A DNA stretch of 64,000 bases, taken from RBC074 sp964470555. GTDB taxonomy: Bacteria; Acidobacteriota; Blastocatellia; RBC074. The stretch spans positions 15,433 through 79,432 of the forward strand of contig CAYYDG010000033.1 in the NCBI GenBank assembly GCA_964470555.1, read 5' to 3'. The notes under the pieces are model-generated. The model was given only the letters and a program-made list of their open reading frames with translations, made no database searches and had not been told where the DNA came from. Position 1 is the stretch's first letter, and each line of letters opens with the position of its first letter. Position numbers and translations under genes: made by a program. Below are positions 32,173-40,996 of this stretch, piece after piece.

Positions 32173-33873
32173 ATGAAAACCCAAATGAAACGTGGCTTGT
32201 TGGTGGTGGCGATAATCGCCGGGCTTTCTCTGGTGATGTGGCGTTCGGCTCACACGGCTGCGGCGGAAACCAAGTTCGAGATTTCGTTTCCGGCTTCGCT
32301 CAATAGCGAACCGATCACCGGGCGCGTCTTCGTCATGATCTCGAAGAACAATCGCGCTGAACCTCGATTGCAGGCCGGTTCGTACAACGCTTCGGTGCCG
32401 TTTTATGGAGCGGATGTGAATGCGTTGAAGCCGGGCGAAAATGCCGTGATTGATGCTTCGGTGTTAGGGTATCCGGTCGAAAGTCTGAGCAAGCTGCCGG
32501 CGGGTGAGTATTACGTTCAAGCGTTGCTCAACGTGTACACGCAAGTTCATCGCAAAGACGGGCACAAAATCTGGGTGCATTGGGATCAGTGGGAAGGACA
32601 GCAGTGGAATCGTTCGCCCGGCAATCTGATCAGTGAAGTCCAGCGCGTGCGGCTCGATCCCGCTGCCGGGTTCAACGTCAAACTCAGTTTGACCAAAAAG
32701 CTGCCGCCGGTTGTGGTTCCGCCCGACACTGAATGGGTCAAGCGCGTCAAAATTCAGAGCAAGATGCTCAGCGAATTTTGGGGACGGCCCGTGTATCTGG
32801 GCGCGACGTTGCTGTTGCCGAAAGGCTTCGACCAAAATCCGAATCAGAAATATCCGGCGATTTACATACAGGGACATTTTGGATTGAACGCTCCGTTTGG
32901 ATTTACGACTCAGCAAGTTCCGCCCGAAACCGAAGCGCAACGCAAAGCTCGTTTGGCTCGCAGCGCACGCGAACCGGGGCCGGAATTTTCCCAAGCCTGG
33001 ATGTCGGACGAGTTTCCGCGAATGGTCGCCATCACGTTTCAGCACCCGACGCCGTTTTATGACGATTCATACGCGGTGAATTCGGCGAACAACGGGCCTT
33101 ATGGCGACGCGCTGACTCAGGAGCTGATTCCCTACCTGGAAGAAAAATTCCGCCTGATCGCCAAACCCGAAGCGCGCGTGCTGACGGGAGGTTCGACGGG
33201 AGGCTGGGAATCACTGGCGCTGCAAATTTTCCATCCGAAGTTTTTCAACGGCGTGTGGTCGTTGTATCCAGACCCTGTGGATTTCCGCCATTACCAGATG
33301 TCGAACGTGTACGAAGACGACAACGCCTTTGAAGTTCCTGCTGGCGATTGGGCGAAGCTGATTCGCCCGCTTTCACGCAATGCCGACGGACAAGTGACGT
33401 TGACGATGCGCGAAATGTGCCAGTTGGAAGCCGTGCTGGGCAGCAACAATCGTTCGGGGCAACAGATTGCTGCGTGGGATGCGGCGCATGGACCGGTCGG
33501 CAAAGACGGTTATCCGCGCCCGATCTGGGATCGGCTGACCGGCAAGATTGACCGCGAAGTTGCGCTCTACATGCGCGACAACGGTTACGACCTGCGCTAC
33601 AACCTGGAAAAGAACTGGTCGAAGATTGGCAATGACTTGGTTGGCAAAATTCACGTGTATTGCGGCGATATGGATAACTACTACCTGAATCTGGCGGTTT
33701 ACCATCTGGAAGATTTTTTGAAAGCTACCGAAAATCCCAAATCCGAAGCCGTGTTTGAATACGGGCGCCCGATGAAACCGCACGGATGGCAACCGTTCAC
33801 CAACGCGGAATTGGTCAGGATGATGGCGACGCGCATCAACAAAACTGCCAATGGTTTGGTCATAATGAAGTAG
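32173..33873 (+). CDS. Secreted esterase-like alpha/beta hydrolase
   Basis: This 566-residue protein has a signal peptide (KRGLLVVAIIAGLSLVMWRS..AAAE). An N-terminal beta-sandwich (FEISFPASLNSEPITGRVFV) precedes an esterase-type alpha/beta hydrolase domain with YPAIYIQGHFG, NGPYGDALTQELIPYLEEKF and the nucleophile elbow TGGSTGGWESLALQ. A late histidine lies in GRPMKPHGWQPF. It probably acts in the periplasm or outside the cell on an ester or glycoconjugate. The family is common in Acidobacteriota and its substrate unknown. Confidence 0.8.
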   Translation: MKTQMKRGLLVVAIIAGLSLVMWRSAHTAAAETKFEISFPASLNSEPITGRVFVMISKNNRAEPRLQAGSYNASVPFYGADVNALKPGENAVIDASVLGYPVESLSKLPAGEYYVQALLNVYTQVHRKDGHKIWVHWDQWEGQQWNRSPGNLISEVQRVRLDPAAGFNVKLSLTKKLPPVVVPPDTEWVKRVKIQSKMLSEFWGRPVYLGATLLLPKGFDQNPNQKYPAIYIQGHFGLNAPFGFTTQQVPPETEAQRKARLARSAREPGPEFSQAWMSDEFPRMVAITFQHPTPFYDDSYAVNSANNGPYGDALTQELIPYLEEKFRLIAKPEARVLTGGSTGGWESLALQIFHPKFFNGVWSLYPDPVDFRHYQMSNVYEDDNAFEVPAGDWAKLIRPLSRNADGQVTLTMREMCQLEAVLGSNNRSGQQIAAWDAAHGPVGKDGYPRPIWDRLTGKIDREVALYMRDNGYDLRYNLEKNWSKIGNDLVGKIHVYCGDMDNYYLNLAVYHLEDFLKATENPKSEAVFEYGRPMKPHGWQPFTNAELVRMMATRINKTANGLVIMK

Positions 33874-33890
33874 GTCAACAGGAGGTTTTC

Positions 33891-34127
33891 ATGAGTTGGG
33901 AAGATGAAGAAGACAAGACCATTTACAAGGTGGTCGTGAATCACGAAGAACAGTATTCCATTTGGCCGGATCACAGAGAACTGCCTTTGGGTTGGAATGA
34001 CGCGGGGAAATCAGGAACCAAAGCCGAATGCCTGGAATACATCAAAGAGGTGTGGACTGACATGCGGCCTCTGAGCTTGCGAAAGAAAATGGAAGAAATG
34101 GAGCGGCAGCGCCAGCAAGGCAATTAA
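33891..34127 (+). CDS. MbtH-like protein
   Basis: ATG 33891 behind a perfect AGGAGG gives 78 residues. The MbtH pattern is clear: YKVVVNHEEQYSIWPDHREL, PLGWNDAGKSGTKAECLEYI, EVWTDMRPLSLRKKM. MbtH proteins bind and activate the adenylation domains of nonribosomal peptide synthetases. No NRPS gene is in this window. The two conserved tryptophans and the WTDMRP motif are intact, so it is probably functional. Confidence 0.93.
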   Translation: MSWEDEEDKTIYKVVVNHEEQYSIWPDHRELPLGWNDAGKSGTKAECLEYIKEVWTDMRPLSLRKKMEEMERQRQQGN

Positions 34128-34129
34128 CA

Positions 34130-34483
34130 ATGACTCTGCCTGGGTTTGAAGAATTCCGCGTCGTCGAATTTTCAACGCATAAACAAAAAGCCTTGTTCGC
34201 CACGCGAACCTACGCGGCGGGCGAAGCGATTTATCCTTTCGATTACTGGTCGCAGGAAGTGATGCCCATGCACCTGACCAATCATTCCTGCGATCCGAAT
34301 GGACGCTTTGACGAATCCGGGATGTTGGTCGCCTTGCGGGACATCGCTGCCGGAGAAGAAATCACTTTTGATTATCTGGCACATCCTTTACCGGCTTCGC
34401 CGTGGAATTTTGAATGCCTGTGCGGCGCAAGCAATTGTCGCGGCTGGATCAAAGCCGCCGACACCCAATCAGGAGAAAATTGA
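34130..34483 (+). CDS. SET-domain protein with post-SET cysteines
   Basis: This 117-residue protein starts two bases after the MbtH stop. It retains the core SET motifs THKQKALFATRTYAAGEAI, LTNHSCDPNGRF, GEEITFDYLAH and a post-SET CLCGASNCRG zinc cluster. It is compact compared with typical SET proteins, lacking the usual insert. SET proteins methylate lysine side chains using SAM, and the bacterial target is unknown. Its stop overlaps the next ATG by one base. Confidence 0.87.
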   Translation: MTLPGFEEFRVVEFSTHKQKALFATRTYAAGEAIYPFDYWSQEVMPMHLTNHSCDPNGRFDESGMLVALRDIAAGEEITFDYLAHPLPASPWNFECLCGASNCRGWIKAADTQSGEN

Positions 34484-35049
34484 TGGCCGACAAAATAGAT
34501 CAAGCAACGCAAACGATGATTCAGAACTTGAAGGAAAAAACCGGCAAGTCGCTGGACGAATGGGTGAAAATCGCCAAAAGCTCCAAACTGGAAAAGCACG
34601 GCGAAATCGTCAAGTTTCTGAAAACCGATCACGAACTCGGTCACGGATACGCCAATCTGGTGGCGCATACGTTGAAAGGTCAAAGCGAGGAAGGAAAGGC
34701 TGCAGCAGACGATCCGGTGGCCGCTCAATACGCAGGCGAAAAAGCCGTGTTGAAACCGATTTATGACGAATTGGTGAAAGCCGTTGGCAAATTCGGCAAG
34801 GATGTCGAAATTTCTCCGAAGAAAACCTACGTCAGTTTGCGGCGCAACAAACAGTTCGCGTTGATTCAACCGACGACGAAAACGCGCGTGGATATAGGCA
34901 TCAATTTGAAAGGCGTGGCTCCGACGGGAAAGCTGGAAGCGTCAGGTAGTTTCAACGCCATGGTCAGCCATCGCGTCCGCGTCGAAACCGCCAAGGAAGT
35001 GGACAAGGAATTGATCGGCTGGCTGAAACAAGCTTACGAAGAATCGTAA
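34483..35049 (+). CDS. DUF4287 and DUF5655 domain protein
   Basis: ATG 34483 behind AGGAGAAAATT gives 188 residues. Residues 1-70 match DUF4287 (TMIQNLKEKTGKSLDEWVKI, FLKTDHELGHGYANLVAHTL), and 95-185 match DUF5655 (VEISPKKTYVSLRRNKQFAL, RVDIGINLKGVAPTGKL). Both domains are uncharacterised and frequently fused. It closes a three-gene run with the MbtH and SET genes and is followed by a terminator. Confidence 0.85.
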   Translation: MADKIDQATQTMIQNLKEKTGKSLDEWVKIAKSSKLEKHGEIVKFLKTDHELGHGYANLVAHTLKGQSEEGKAAADDPVAAQYAGEKAVLKPIYDELVKAVGKFGKDVEISPKKTYVSLRRNKQFALIQPTTKTRVDIGINLKGVAPTGKLEASGSFNAMVSHRVRVETAKEVDKELIGWLKQAYEES

Positions 35050-35061
35050 TCGGAAAACAGA

Positions 35062-35099
35062 AATGGGCAGAATCCTTCAAAGGCTCTGCCCATTTTTTT
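35062..35099 (+). terminator. Rho-independent terminator
   Basis: A perfect 10-bp stem AATGGGCAGA / TCTGCCCATT with a 13-base loop is followed by a T-run. It lies 13 bases after the DUF4287 gene, where plus-strand genes meet the minus-strand regulator gene. Confidence 0.88.
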
Positions 35100-35120
35100 G
35101 CGAATAGGTCATCAGTCAAA

Positions 35121-36176
35121 CTATTCCGTTTCTTCCTCCACAAGGCCGTCTTTTTCCTTGAACCGCTTCAGCTTCATGTTCAGCGTTTGCACGCGCAAGC
35201 CCAGCAAGGCTGAAGCTTTGGTTTGGTTGTTGCCGGTTTGGCGAAGCGCGGTTTCGATCAGATTGCGTTCGAAATCGTCCACCATCAGAGGCAGGTCAAT
35301 GCCCGTCGTCGGAATGGATTTCAGCGCGGCGTAACGAACGCGCGAAGGCAACAGGGATTCTTCGATTTGTTGAGGTTTGGTGTTGTTGACGGCGCTTTCC
35401 AGAGCGGCTTCCAGTTCGTCAATGTTTCCTTCCCAAGTGTAATCGGCCAGCATTTTCATCGCGCCGCTGGTGATTTCGTGATGCCCTTTTCCCAAGCGTT
35501 TGACAATTCGGGTGAGCAGGAAATTTGCCAGATATGGAATGTCTTCGCTGCGGTCTCGCAGAGGTTTGATCGCGAAACCGGCAGGCTTTAACAATTCAAC
35601 CAATCCGAACCCGATTCGATTTTCGGCTTTTATCTCGTTCGGATTGTATTCGGTGGCAAAGATCAAACGCGGCCCGCCTTTATGCCCCATCAGGCTGCCG
35701 GAATTTCGGTTGCCTGAAAATCCTCGCCAGCGTTGTTCTTCGATGTAAGCGGCGAAACGTTGTTGCAAAATCGCTGGAAGCCGCGTCAGTTCGTTGATGT
35801 AAATCGTGCCTTCCTGACAGGTTTCCATCATGCCTCGTGGCCCGAACAGCAGCGAATGCAGCGCATCGCTGTCCAGACTGTGCGCGTTGACGGCGAAAAA
35901 CGGTTGCGCCCAATTTTCGCTGGCCTGATGCAACATTCGGGCGACCTGTTCCTGTCGCAACCCTCGTTCGGCAATCAGCAACGTGGCTTTTTCCGGATTT
36001 TGCTGCGACGCCTGCACGCTGATGAACTGTTTCAGGTCGGCGACATTCGTGCTGACGCCAATGAAACATTCATACTGATCCAGTGAACACGTCCGCTGCG
36101 ACCCGACCAAGGTCAATGCCGGGCGCGGTTTCAAAGACAAAGAGCCATTAGTTCTGCCCAAAGCTTCGGAAATCAT
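35121..36176 (-). CDS. Degenerate bacterial enhancer-binding-like regulator with Fis-type HTH
   Basis: ATG 36176 behind GAGGGAGGAACAAC gives 351 residues. The central region aligns with sigma-54 activator AAA+ domains: VLIAERGLRQ-type position, GTIYINELTRLPAILQQRFA (Walker B region) and LRDRSEDIPYLANFLL (arginine-finger region). The C-terminus is a Fis-like helix-turn-helix (NLIETALRQTGNNQTKASAL, LGLRVQTLNMKLKRF). The Walker A GExGTGKE motif is replaced by AERGLRQEQ and GAFTGA is absent (LLFGPRGMM), so ATP-driven sigma-54 activation is unlikely. It may act as a DNA-binding regulator of a different kind. Confidence 0.82.
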   Translation of the reverse strand: MISEALGRTNGSLSLKPRPALTLVGSQRTCSLDQYECFIGVSTNVADLKQFISVQASQQNPEKATLLIAERGLRQEQVARMLHQASENWAQPFFAVNAHSLDSDALHSLLFGPRGMMETCQEGTIYINELTRLPAILQQRFAAYIEEQRWRGFSGNRNSGSLMGHKGGPRLIFATEYNPNEIKAENRIGFGLVELLKPAGFAIKPLRDRSEDIPYLANFLLTRIVKRLGKGHHEITSGAMKMLADYTWEGNIDELEAALESAVNNTKPQQIEESLLPSRVRYAALKSIPTTGIDLPLMVDDFERNLIETALRQTGNNQTKASALLGLRVQTLNMKLKRFKEKDGLVEEETE

Positions 36177-36588
36177 GTTGTTCCTCCCTCGACTTCTGCT
36201 TGTTGATGATTCGTCGCTCAACTCGATATTTGACTACCAAAATTTTAGTACTTGATGGATGAGCGAATCGTTGAAAAACTTATTTCAGAAATCCCAATAC
36301 AAAAATTATGCCGTAAGTTGGTATTCGGCTAACTTCATTTCAATCGTGGAGTTGATCAAGAACCGCTGATCCAGGTGCGGTGATGTTGTGTCCGCTTTCG
36401 GACTTTATGAGTTTCAAAATCGAACTTCAAGAAGTTCGACACAGGCTAGTTACGAGAAGGTGGGCTGAAAGTTCCTGAGAAAACAGAGTTTCCAGGTTCC
36501 GGCTCCCCGCTTCCATCGCTTCAACATTCAGCTACCTGCCGATTGAAGAACGCTGGAAATTGGGAACCGTAAACTGGAAATCGAGAGG
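36177..36588. other. 412-base gap, no gene seen
   Basis: This gap lies between two minus-strand genes. It should hold the promoter of the regulator gene, near its right-hand flank (an AT-rich TATTTGACTACCAAAATTTT is seen about 36225-36246). I found no hairpin with a T-run and no convincing reading frame. Confidence 0.4.
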
Positions 36589-37404
36589 TTAATTTCTGTG
36601 CAATTTCACTCCGCCATTGACGCCGGAAACTTTGATCGGAGCGCCTCCGCCATTCAGTTTTCCGGTCAATTGCCCGCGGCGAACTTCGCCAAGGATGGAA
36701 ATCGGCAAATCGGAATCCACGCCGCCGTTGATGCCACGCACGTCAATGTCCGCGTTGGTTTCGGCAGGCAAGCCGATGTCCACGCCGCCATTGATGCCGC
36801 TGATTTTCAGTCCGCCTTCGCCAAATCGCATCATCGAAACGGAAACTCCGCCGTTGATTCCACTCAGTTCGGCAATGGTTCCGGCCTGTTCAACTTTGAC
36901 GCGACCGTTGACGCCATTGACGCCGACTTCGCCAGTCAACGCTCCGACGGTTACTGCGCCATTGATGCCGGAGACTTTCAAATTGCTGGTACGCGGCAAA
37001 CGCACATTCACTTCGTGGCGAACCCAGCCGCTTTCCCTGCCCCATTTGCCGCCTTCTTTGTCGTTTTCGGTTCTGATGACCAGCGTATTTCCGGTGTGTT
37101 CGATCAGAACCGGCTTGCGCGCCATCGCTTCCTGGCTGGAGGCGCGAACCTGAATGTTGATTTCTGCCCTGTCACTGTCCCAAGTTTCCACAGTCGCTTT
37201 GCCATTGAATCCGGCAATGCGAACGTTCGATCCGGGCGAAAGCGTGACCGTTTTATTGATCTGGTCGCTCACCTCGTTGCCGTCCGCTGAATGAGCCGAA
37301 CTGGCATCGTGGCGATGCTCCACCAGGCGCTTTACGGCCTGGGGCGATTCCACAAACGTCAGGCCAAAGGCCAATAGAACCAAACAGGCAAATAACAATT
37401 TCAT
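36589..37404 (-). CDS. DUF4097 family secreted protein, short form
   Basis: ATG 37404 behind GAAGGAGAACG gives 271 residues with a signal peptide (MKLLFACLVLLAFGLTF). The body is a DUF4097-type beta-helix of repeating strands: GSNVRIAGFNGKATVETWDS, VSGINGAVTVGALTGEVGVN, INGGVSVSMM, ISGINGGVDIGL, VRGINGGVDSDL. The recurring (V/I)xGxNGxV rung suggests a right-handed beta solenoid. It lies at the distal end of the ECF-sigma operon. Function unknown, probably envelope stress. Confidence 0.8.
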   Translation of the reverse strand: MKLLFACLVLLAFGLTFVESPQAVKRLVEHRHDASSAHSADGNEVSDQINKTVTLSPGSNVRIAGFNGKATVETWDSDRAEINIQVRASSQEAMARKPVLIEHTGNTLVIRTENDKEGGKWGRESGWVRHEVNVRLPRTSNLKVSGINGAVTVGALTGEVGVNGVNGRVKVEQAGTIAELSGINGGVSVSMMRFGEGGLKISGINGGVDIGLPAETNADIDVRGINGGVDSDLPISILGEVRRGQLTGKLNGGGAPIKVSGVNGGVKLHRN

Positions 37405-37432
37405 CTCGTTCTCCTTCTGGGATTGGTTGATT

Positions 37433-38683
37433 TTATTGCGTGCTTTTTCTGATGCGCACGCTGCCATTGAAACTTTTGACGCGAATGTCAGCGCCGCCTT
37501 TACCGACGCTGCCGGTCAACGACATTCCGCCTGTGCTGCGCGTCAATTGCAGGGGAAATTCCGTGTTCAACGCGCCGTTGTGAGTTTGCGCCGAAAGATA
37601 AAAATTGCTGTCCGGTGACAAGGTCAGGACGACTTCTCCATTGAAACTTTCCAGTTCATAAATACCGCCTTCATGAATTTTGCCGGTGAACTGCACATTG
37701 CCGGACGTGGATTTGGCGACGACTTCGCGGCTGTCCAGATTGGTCAGGATGACGTTGTCGCTGGTCGAACTGGCTTCGACGCGGCCTTTCGTATCGCTGA
37801 CGCGGATCGAGCCGCTGACGGCGGTCGCTTTGACGCCTTCGGAGATATTGTGCAAGTTGACGTTGCCACTGATGGCAGTAATCGTCGCTCGTCCGCGCAC
37901 ATTCGACACCGTGACATCGTCCGACATGCTGGTGGCTTGAACGTCTCCGCCGACATCGTTGACGATGACCCAACCGCTGTTGGAACGAACAATCGCCCGC
38001 CCGCCGACTTTTTCCAACTTGATGTCGCCGGAACTGACAGTGGCGTTGACATCACCGCGCGCATTCGTGACGCGGATCGAACCGCTGGACGCATTGGCAA
38101 ACACCCGCGAATTCGTTTCGGTAATCGTCAACGTTCCGCTGGTAGCGTTGGCGCGCAATTCGCCGCCGATACGCGTCGCCGTCACATTACCGCTGGTGGA
38201 ATTCAAATTGGCCGTGTCCGTCACGTCCTGCGCCGAGATGTTGCCGCTGGTGGCGCGAGCCACTACTCGTTCAATCGGCCCGGTGACGGTCACGTCGCCG
38301 CTGGTGGAGTTGGCCGGATTGACCGAAGCCGAACGCGGCATTTTGATATCGAAATCCACCGAAACCCCGCCGCCTCGCCAATTGAACCCGCTCGGATAAA
38401 TCACACGAATTTCGACGCGTTCCGGTTGGGAAATCGCTTCAATCCTGACTTTGGCAAAATCGGCTTCGTTGCGACCGCGTTTGACGGCATCCACCTGAAC
38501 CCGTGCTTCGTTCCAACTGGAAATGCGAATCGTGCCGCTGGTGTTGTAAATCGCCACCGAGCCTTTTTCCGCCAGATCGTAGGTCTGGTGAAATTCCCTG
38601 TCCTGTCCATTGGCGATTTGCGCGCCGAGCAGAATCAAGGCGAGCGCCAGCCATACTGTTTTTATCCCCTCTCGAATGTTCAT
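37433..38683 (-). CDS. DUF4097 family secreted protein, long form
   Basis: ATG 38683 gives 416 residues with a signal segment (TVWLALALILLGAQIANGQ). The mature protein is a long beta-solenoid made of short rungs such as ARATSGNISAQDVTDTANLN, STSGNVTATRIGGELRANAT, ASSGSIRVTNARGDVNATVS and VSGSIRVSDTKGRVEASSTS. The pattern SG(N/S)(I/V) recurs about every 18-20 residues. It probably forms a periplasmic or surface fibre-like scaffold. It lies downstream of the anti-sigma gene and upstream of the shorter DUF4097 gene with a 28-base gap. Confidence 0.82.
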   Translation of the reverse strand: MNIREGIKTVWLALALILLGAQIANGQDREFHQTYDLAEKGSVAIYNTSGTIRISSWNEARVQVDAVKRGRNEADFAKVRIEAISQPERVEIRVIYPSGFNWRGGGVSVDFDIKMPRSASVNPANSTSGDVTVTGPIERVVARATSGNISAQDVTDTANLNSTSGNVTATRIGGELRANATSGTLTITETNSRVFANASSGSIRVTNARGDVNATVSSGDIKLEKVGGRAIVRSNSGWVIVNDVGGDVQATSMSDDVTVSNVRGRATITAISGNVNLHNISEGVKATAVSGSIRVSDTKGRVEASSTSDNVILTNLDSREVVAKSTSGNVQFTGKIHEGGIYELESFNGEVVLTLSPDSNFYLSAQTHNGALNTEFPLQLTRSTGGMSLTGSVGKGGADIRVKSFNGSVRIRKSTQ

Positions 38684-38817
38684 CTCTCGCTTTTCACCTG
38701 TTATTTGGAGCGCTGCGACTCGTCGCAGCTTTTCGTTCTGCTGCAAAACCTCACGGTTCGATGAATCGCTCTCCGGCTAAAACAAAGCGGCGTCCAGTCG
38801 CCGCACTCCACGTTTCG

Positions 38818-39630
38818 TCATTGCATTGCGATCACCTGCATCAATTCGACTTTTCTGGCATACGCCGCCAGCAAAAACTGCCGCGCAGCCAGATCGTCCG
38901 GCTGCTGGTTCAACGCGCGTTTGCTTTGCACAATCGAACTGTCAATCAGCGCCAGACTGCTTTCGTATTTCTTGAACGCTTCGGGCGAAAAATTGTCCCG
39001 GCGTTTGGCAATGGCGCGTTCCAGCAATTTGATCGTGTTTTGGTATTCGCGTTCCGTTCTGGCCAGTTGCTGAGCCAGCGCGTCGCTTTCGCTCAGCGGG
39101 CGAGTGGAAACCGGCTGACGCACAACCTGCGGCTTTGGCTTCGGCGGTTCGGCCTGAGCCAGTTCCGTCGTCGGCGTGGAAACCGGTTCCGGCGCGATGG
39201 GTTGCGGAGTCACGGTCGGAGTCGGCCTCACTTCGGCAACCCGGCTGCCGTCATCGCGTCGCATCAACCACATGGTGGCAATCACCGAAACCGCAACCAA
39301 CATCAGCGCAAAAGCGATTTGCCGCGCAAGCGAAGGAAACGCCAATCCCGCGAAAATCGCTCGCCACCAACTCGCTTTTTCTTGCAGCGCTGCATGAACC
39401 GGTTCCGCCGCGATACGCGCGCGAACGGCTTCCCAACTTTCGGCAGTCGGCTCAATCGCAGTCTGTTCGTAAAATTCGGCGAACAGCGCGTTCTCGTTTT
39501 CCAGTCGAACGCGTTCGGCGGCGCAAGCGGCGCATCCGGCCAAATGCTCTCGCACGTCTGCCGCCAGCCGTTCGGTCAATTCGCCGTACAGAAAATCTTC
39601 TAATTCCAGTTGGCAACGCTCGCAGTTCAT
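38818..39630 (-). CDS. Anti-sigma factor with zinc-finger domain and TM segment
   Basis: This 270-residue protein begins MNCERCQLELEDFLYGELTE with a zf-HC2 zinc finger completed by REHLAGCAACAAERV, the classic HxxxCxxC anti-sigma motif. A single transmembrane segment (QIAFALMLVAVSVIATMWLM) is at about 115-135, and a Pro/Thr-rich periplasmic linker and a helical tail follow. It would hold the ECF sigma factor encoded two genes upstream at the membrane. Confidence 0.87.
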   Translation of the reverse strand: MNCERCQLELEDFLYGELTERLAADVREHLAGCAACAAERVRLENENALFAEFYEQTAIEPTAESWEAVRARIAAEPVHAALQEKASWWRAIFAGLAFPSLARQIAFALMLVAVSVIATMWLMRRDDGSRVAEVRPTPTVTPQPIAPEPVSTPTTELAQAEPPKPKPQVVRQPVSTRPLSESDALAQQLARTEREYQNTIKLLERAIAKRRDNFSPEAFKKYESSLALIDSSIVQSKRALNQQPDDLAARQFLLAAYARKVELMQVIAMQ

Positions 39631-39635
39631 CTTGC

Positions 39636-40178
39636 TTACTTCACTTTCTTCAATGTGTATTGGTTGCGGAATTTCAGCGGCGAGCGCGTTTCTTTCAAAA
39701 TCGTCAACGTATCGCCTTCCAGGTTGATCGTCAGCCGGGCATCAACTGGTAAACCGTTTTCTTTCGATTGCCCGGTCAGAACAATCTGCCCGGATCGCCT
39801 TGCGATAAATTCGCTGACACCGCTGACGCTATATTCCGAATTGCCGAACCGGCATTTCCCCGAACCGGAATCGAAAGACAACGCCTCAAATCCTGTGACT
39901 TTTTTGCCGGAAGGCTCCTCGTAAATGAAGTTGAGCAAGACTGAATTGCCTTCATTCCCTGACTTTGCTTCCAGCTCAGTCGGCAATCGAGTGCGCGAAT
40001 CATCTTTGAAGTCGGCGTACTCCAACATTCCTGACCATTTTCCAACCAGCGCAGAAAAGGCGCCGGTTTCTTTTGCCTTGCCGTCTTGGGCCGCAACAGC
40101 ATCCTTTCCCAAGTTAAACACCAAAAACGACGCAGCAATGATTGCCGACAACACCAAACATCGAATCGTACTATTCAT
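39636..40178 (-). CDS. Secreted protein of unknown function in the ECF operon
   Basis: This 180-residue protein has a signal peptide (LVLSAIIAASFLVFNLG) and a beta-rich body: LVGKWSGMLEYADFKDDSRT, SVLLNFIYEEPSGKKVTGFE, KCRFGNSEYSVSGVSEFIAR, GLPVDARLTINLEGDTLTIL. It resembles lipocalin-like or beta-barrel fatty-acid-binding folds but I recognise no family. Placement between the sigma and anti-sigma genes is odd and suggests a part in signal sensing. Confidence 0.6.
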   Translation of the reverse strand: MNSTIRCLVLSAIIAASFLVFNLGKDAVAAQDGKAKETGAFSALVGKWSGMLEYADFKDDSRTRLPTELEAKSGNEGNSVLLNFIYEEPSGKKVTGFEALSFDSGSGKCRFGNSEYSVSGVSEFIARRSGQIVLTGQSKENGLPVDARLTINLEGDTLTILKETRSPLKFRNQYTLKKVK

Positions 40179-40190
40179 TAATTTGCTCCT

Positions 40191-40838
40191 TCATAAATTT
40201 CCGCCGACCGACAGATAAGGCTCAATTCGTTTTCGCATCTCCGCGCGAGCGCGATGCAGATCGGTTTTCAATTTGCCAATCGAATGGCCTGTGATCGAAC
40301 TGATCTCTTCGTAACTTTTTTCGTGAAAAATCTTCAGACTGAAGACGATTCGCTTGTCGTCATCCAATTCCGCCAACGCCCGGTGAATCGTTTCGGTCAA
40401 CTCCCTGTCCAACATGCTTCCTTCCGGCAACACACAACCCGATTCCAGTTTCAAACTTTCCGGTTCGTCCAACCCGACTTTCTTTTCGTTGCGCCGAGCC
40501 TGCCTGACCGATTCGCGCACCACGTTGCGCGCAATGCCAAACAACCACGTCGAAAGCCTCAGATCGTCCTTCAAACCGCCCAGGTTGCGATACGCGCGAA
40601 CAAATGTTTCCTGAGCCAGTTCTTCGGCCAGTTCCCGGTTTTGAACGTGATGGTTGATAAAGCTGAGAACCGGTCGGCCATAACGATTGAAGATCAGATG
40701 AAAAGCCTCTTCATCGCCGCTTTTCGCGCGCGCCACCACGCCCGGAGCTATTTCCGAAAACGCCATCTTCTCCCTTTGCTCTCTTCTCTCTGCCGCAGAA
40801 TTCAAACTGTCACGCAGGCTCTCATCCACGCTGCTCAT
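40191..40838 (-). CDS. ECF RNA polymerase sigma factor
   Basis: This 215-residue sigma-70 family protein of the ECF type has region 2 (FHLIFNRYGRPVLSFINHHV, ELAEELAQETFVRAYRNLGG, LSTWLFGIARNVVRESVRQA) and region 4 (LAELDDDKRIVFSLKIFHEK, SYEEISSITGHSIGKLKTDL). It heads a minus-strand operon with a secreted protein, its likely anti-sigma factor and two DUF4097 genes. This layout is common in Acidobacteriota and resembles other envelope-stress loci. Confidence 0.92.
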   Translation of the reverse strand: MSSVDESLRDSLNSAAERREQREKMAFSEIAPGVVARAKSGDEEAFHLIFNRYGRPVLSFINHHVQNRELAEELAQETFVRAYRNLGGLKDDLRLSTWLFGIARNVVRESVRQARRNEKKVGLDEPESLKLESGCVLPEGSMLDRELTETIHRALAELDDDKRIVFSLKIFHEKSYEEISSITGHSIGKLKTDLHRARAEMRKRIEPYLSVGGNL

Positions 40839-40996
40839 AATGTCTCGCCTTACCGGTCGTTTCTGTTTCGTCCAGTAAGTGCAGCGACCCGCCCGAAGGT
40901 TTCAGCCTGCCTGAAAAAACTTATGGCGATGATTGAAAGCCGCGCCGACTTCGCTCTGGCGAATTATGCCGCAAGGTGTGTTATAAGTCCGCCGCT

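Noticed and set aside
33225..34100. NRPS fragments near the MbtH gene
   Set aside because: I searched both strands around 33-35 kb for adenylation or carrier motifs and saw none.
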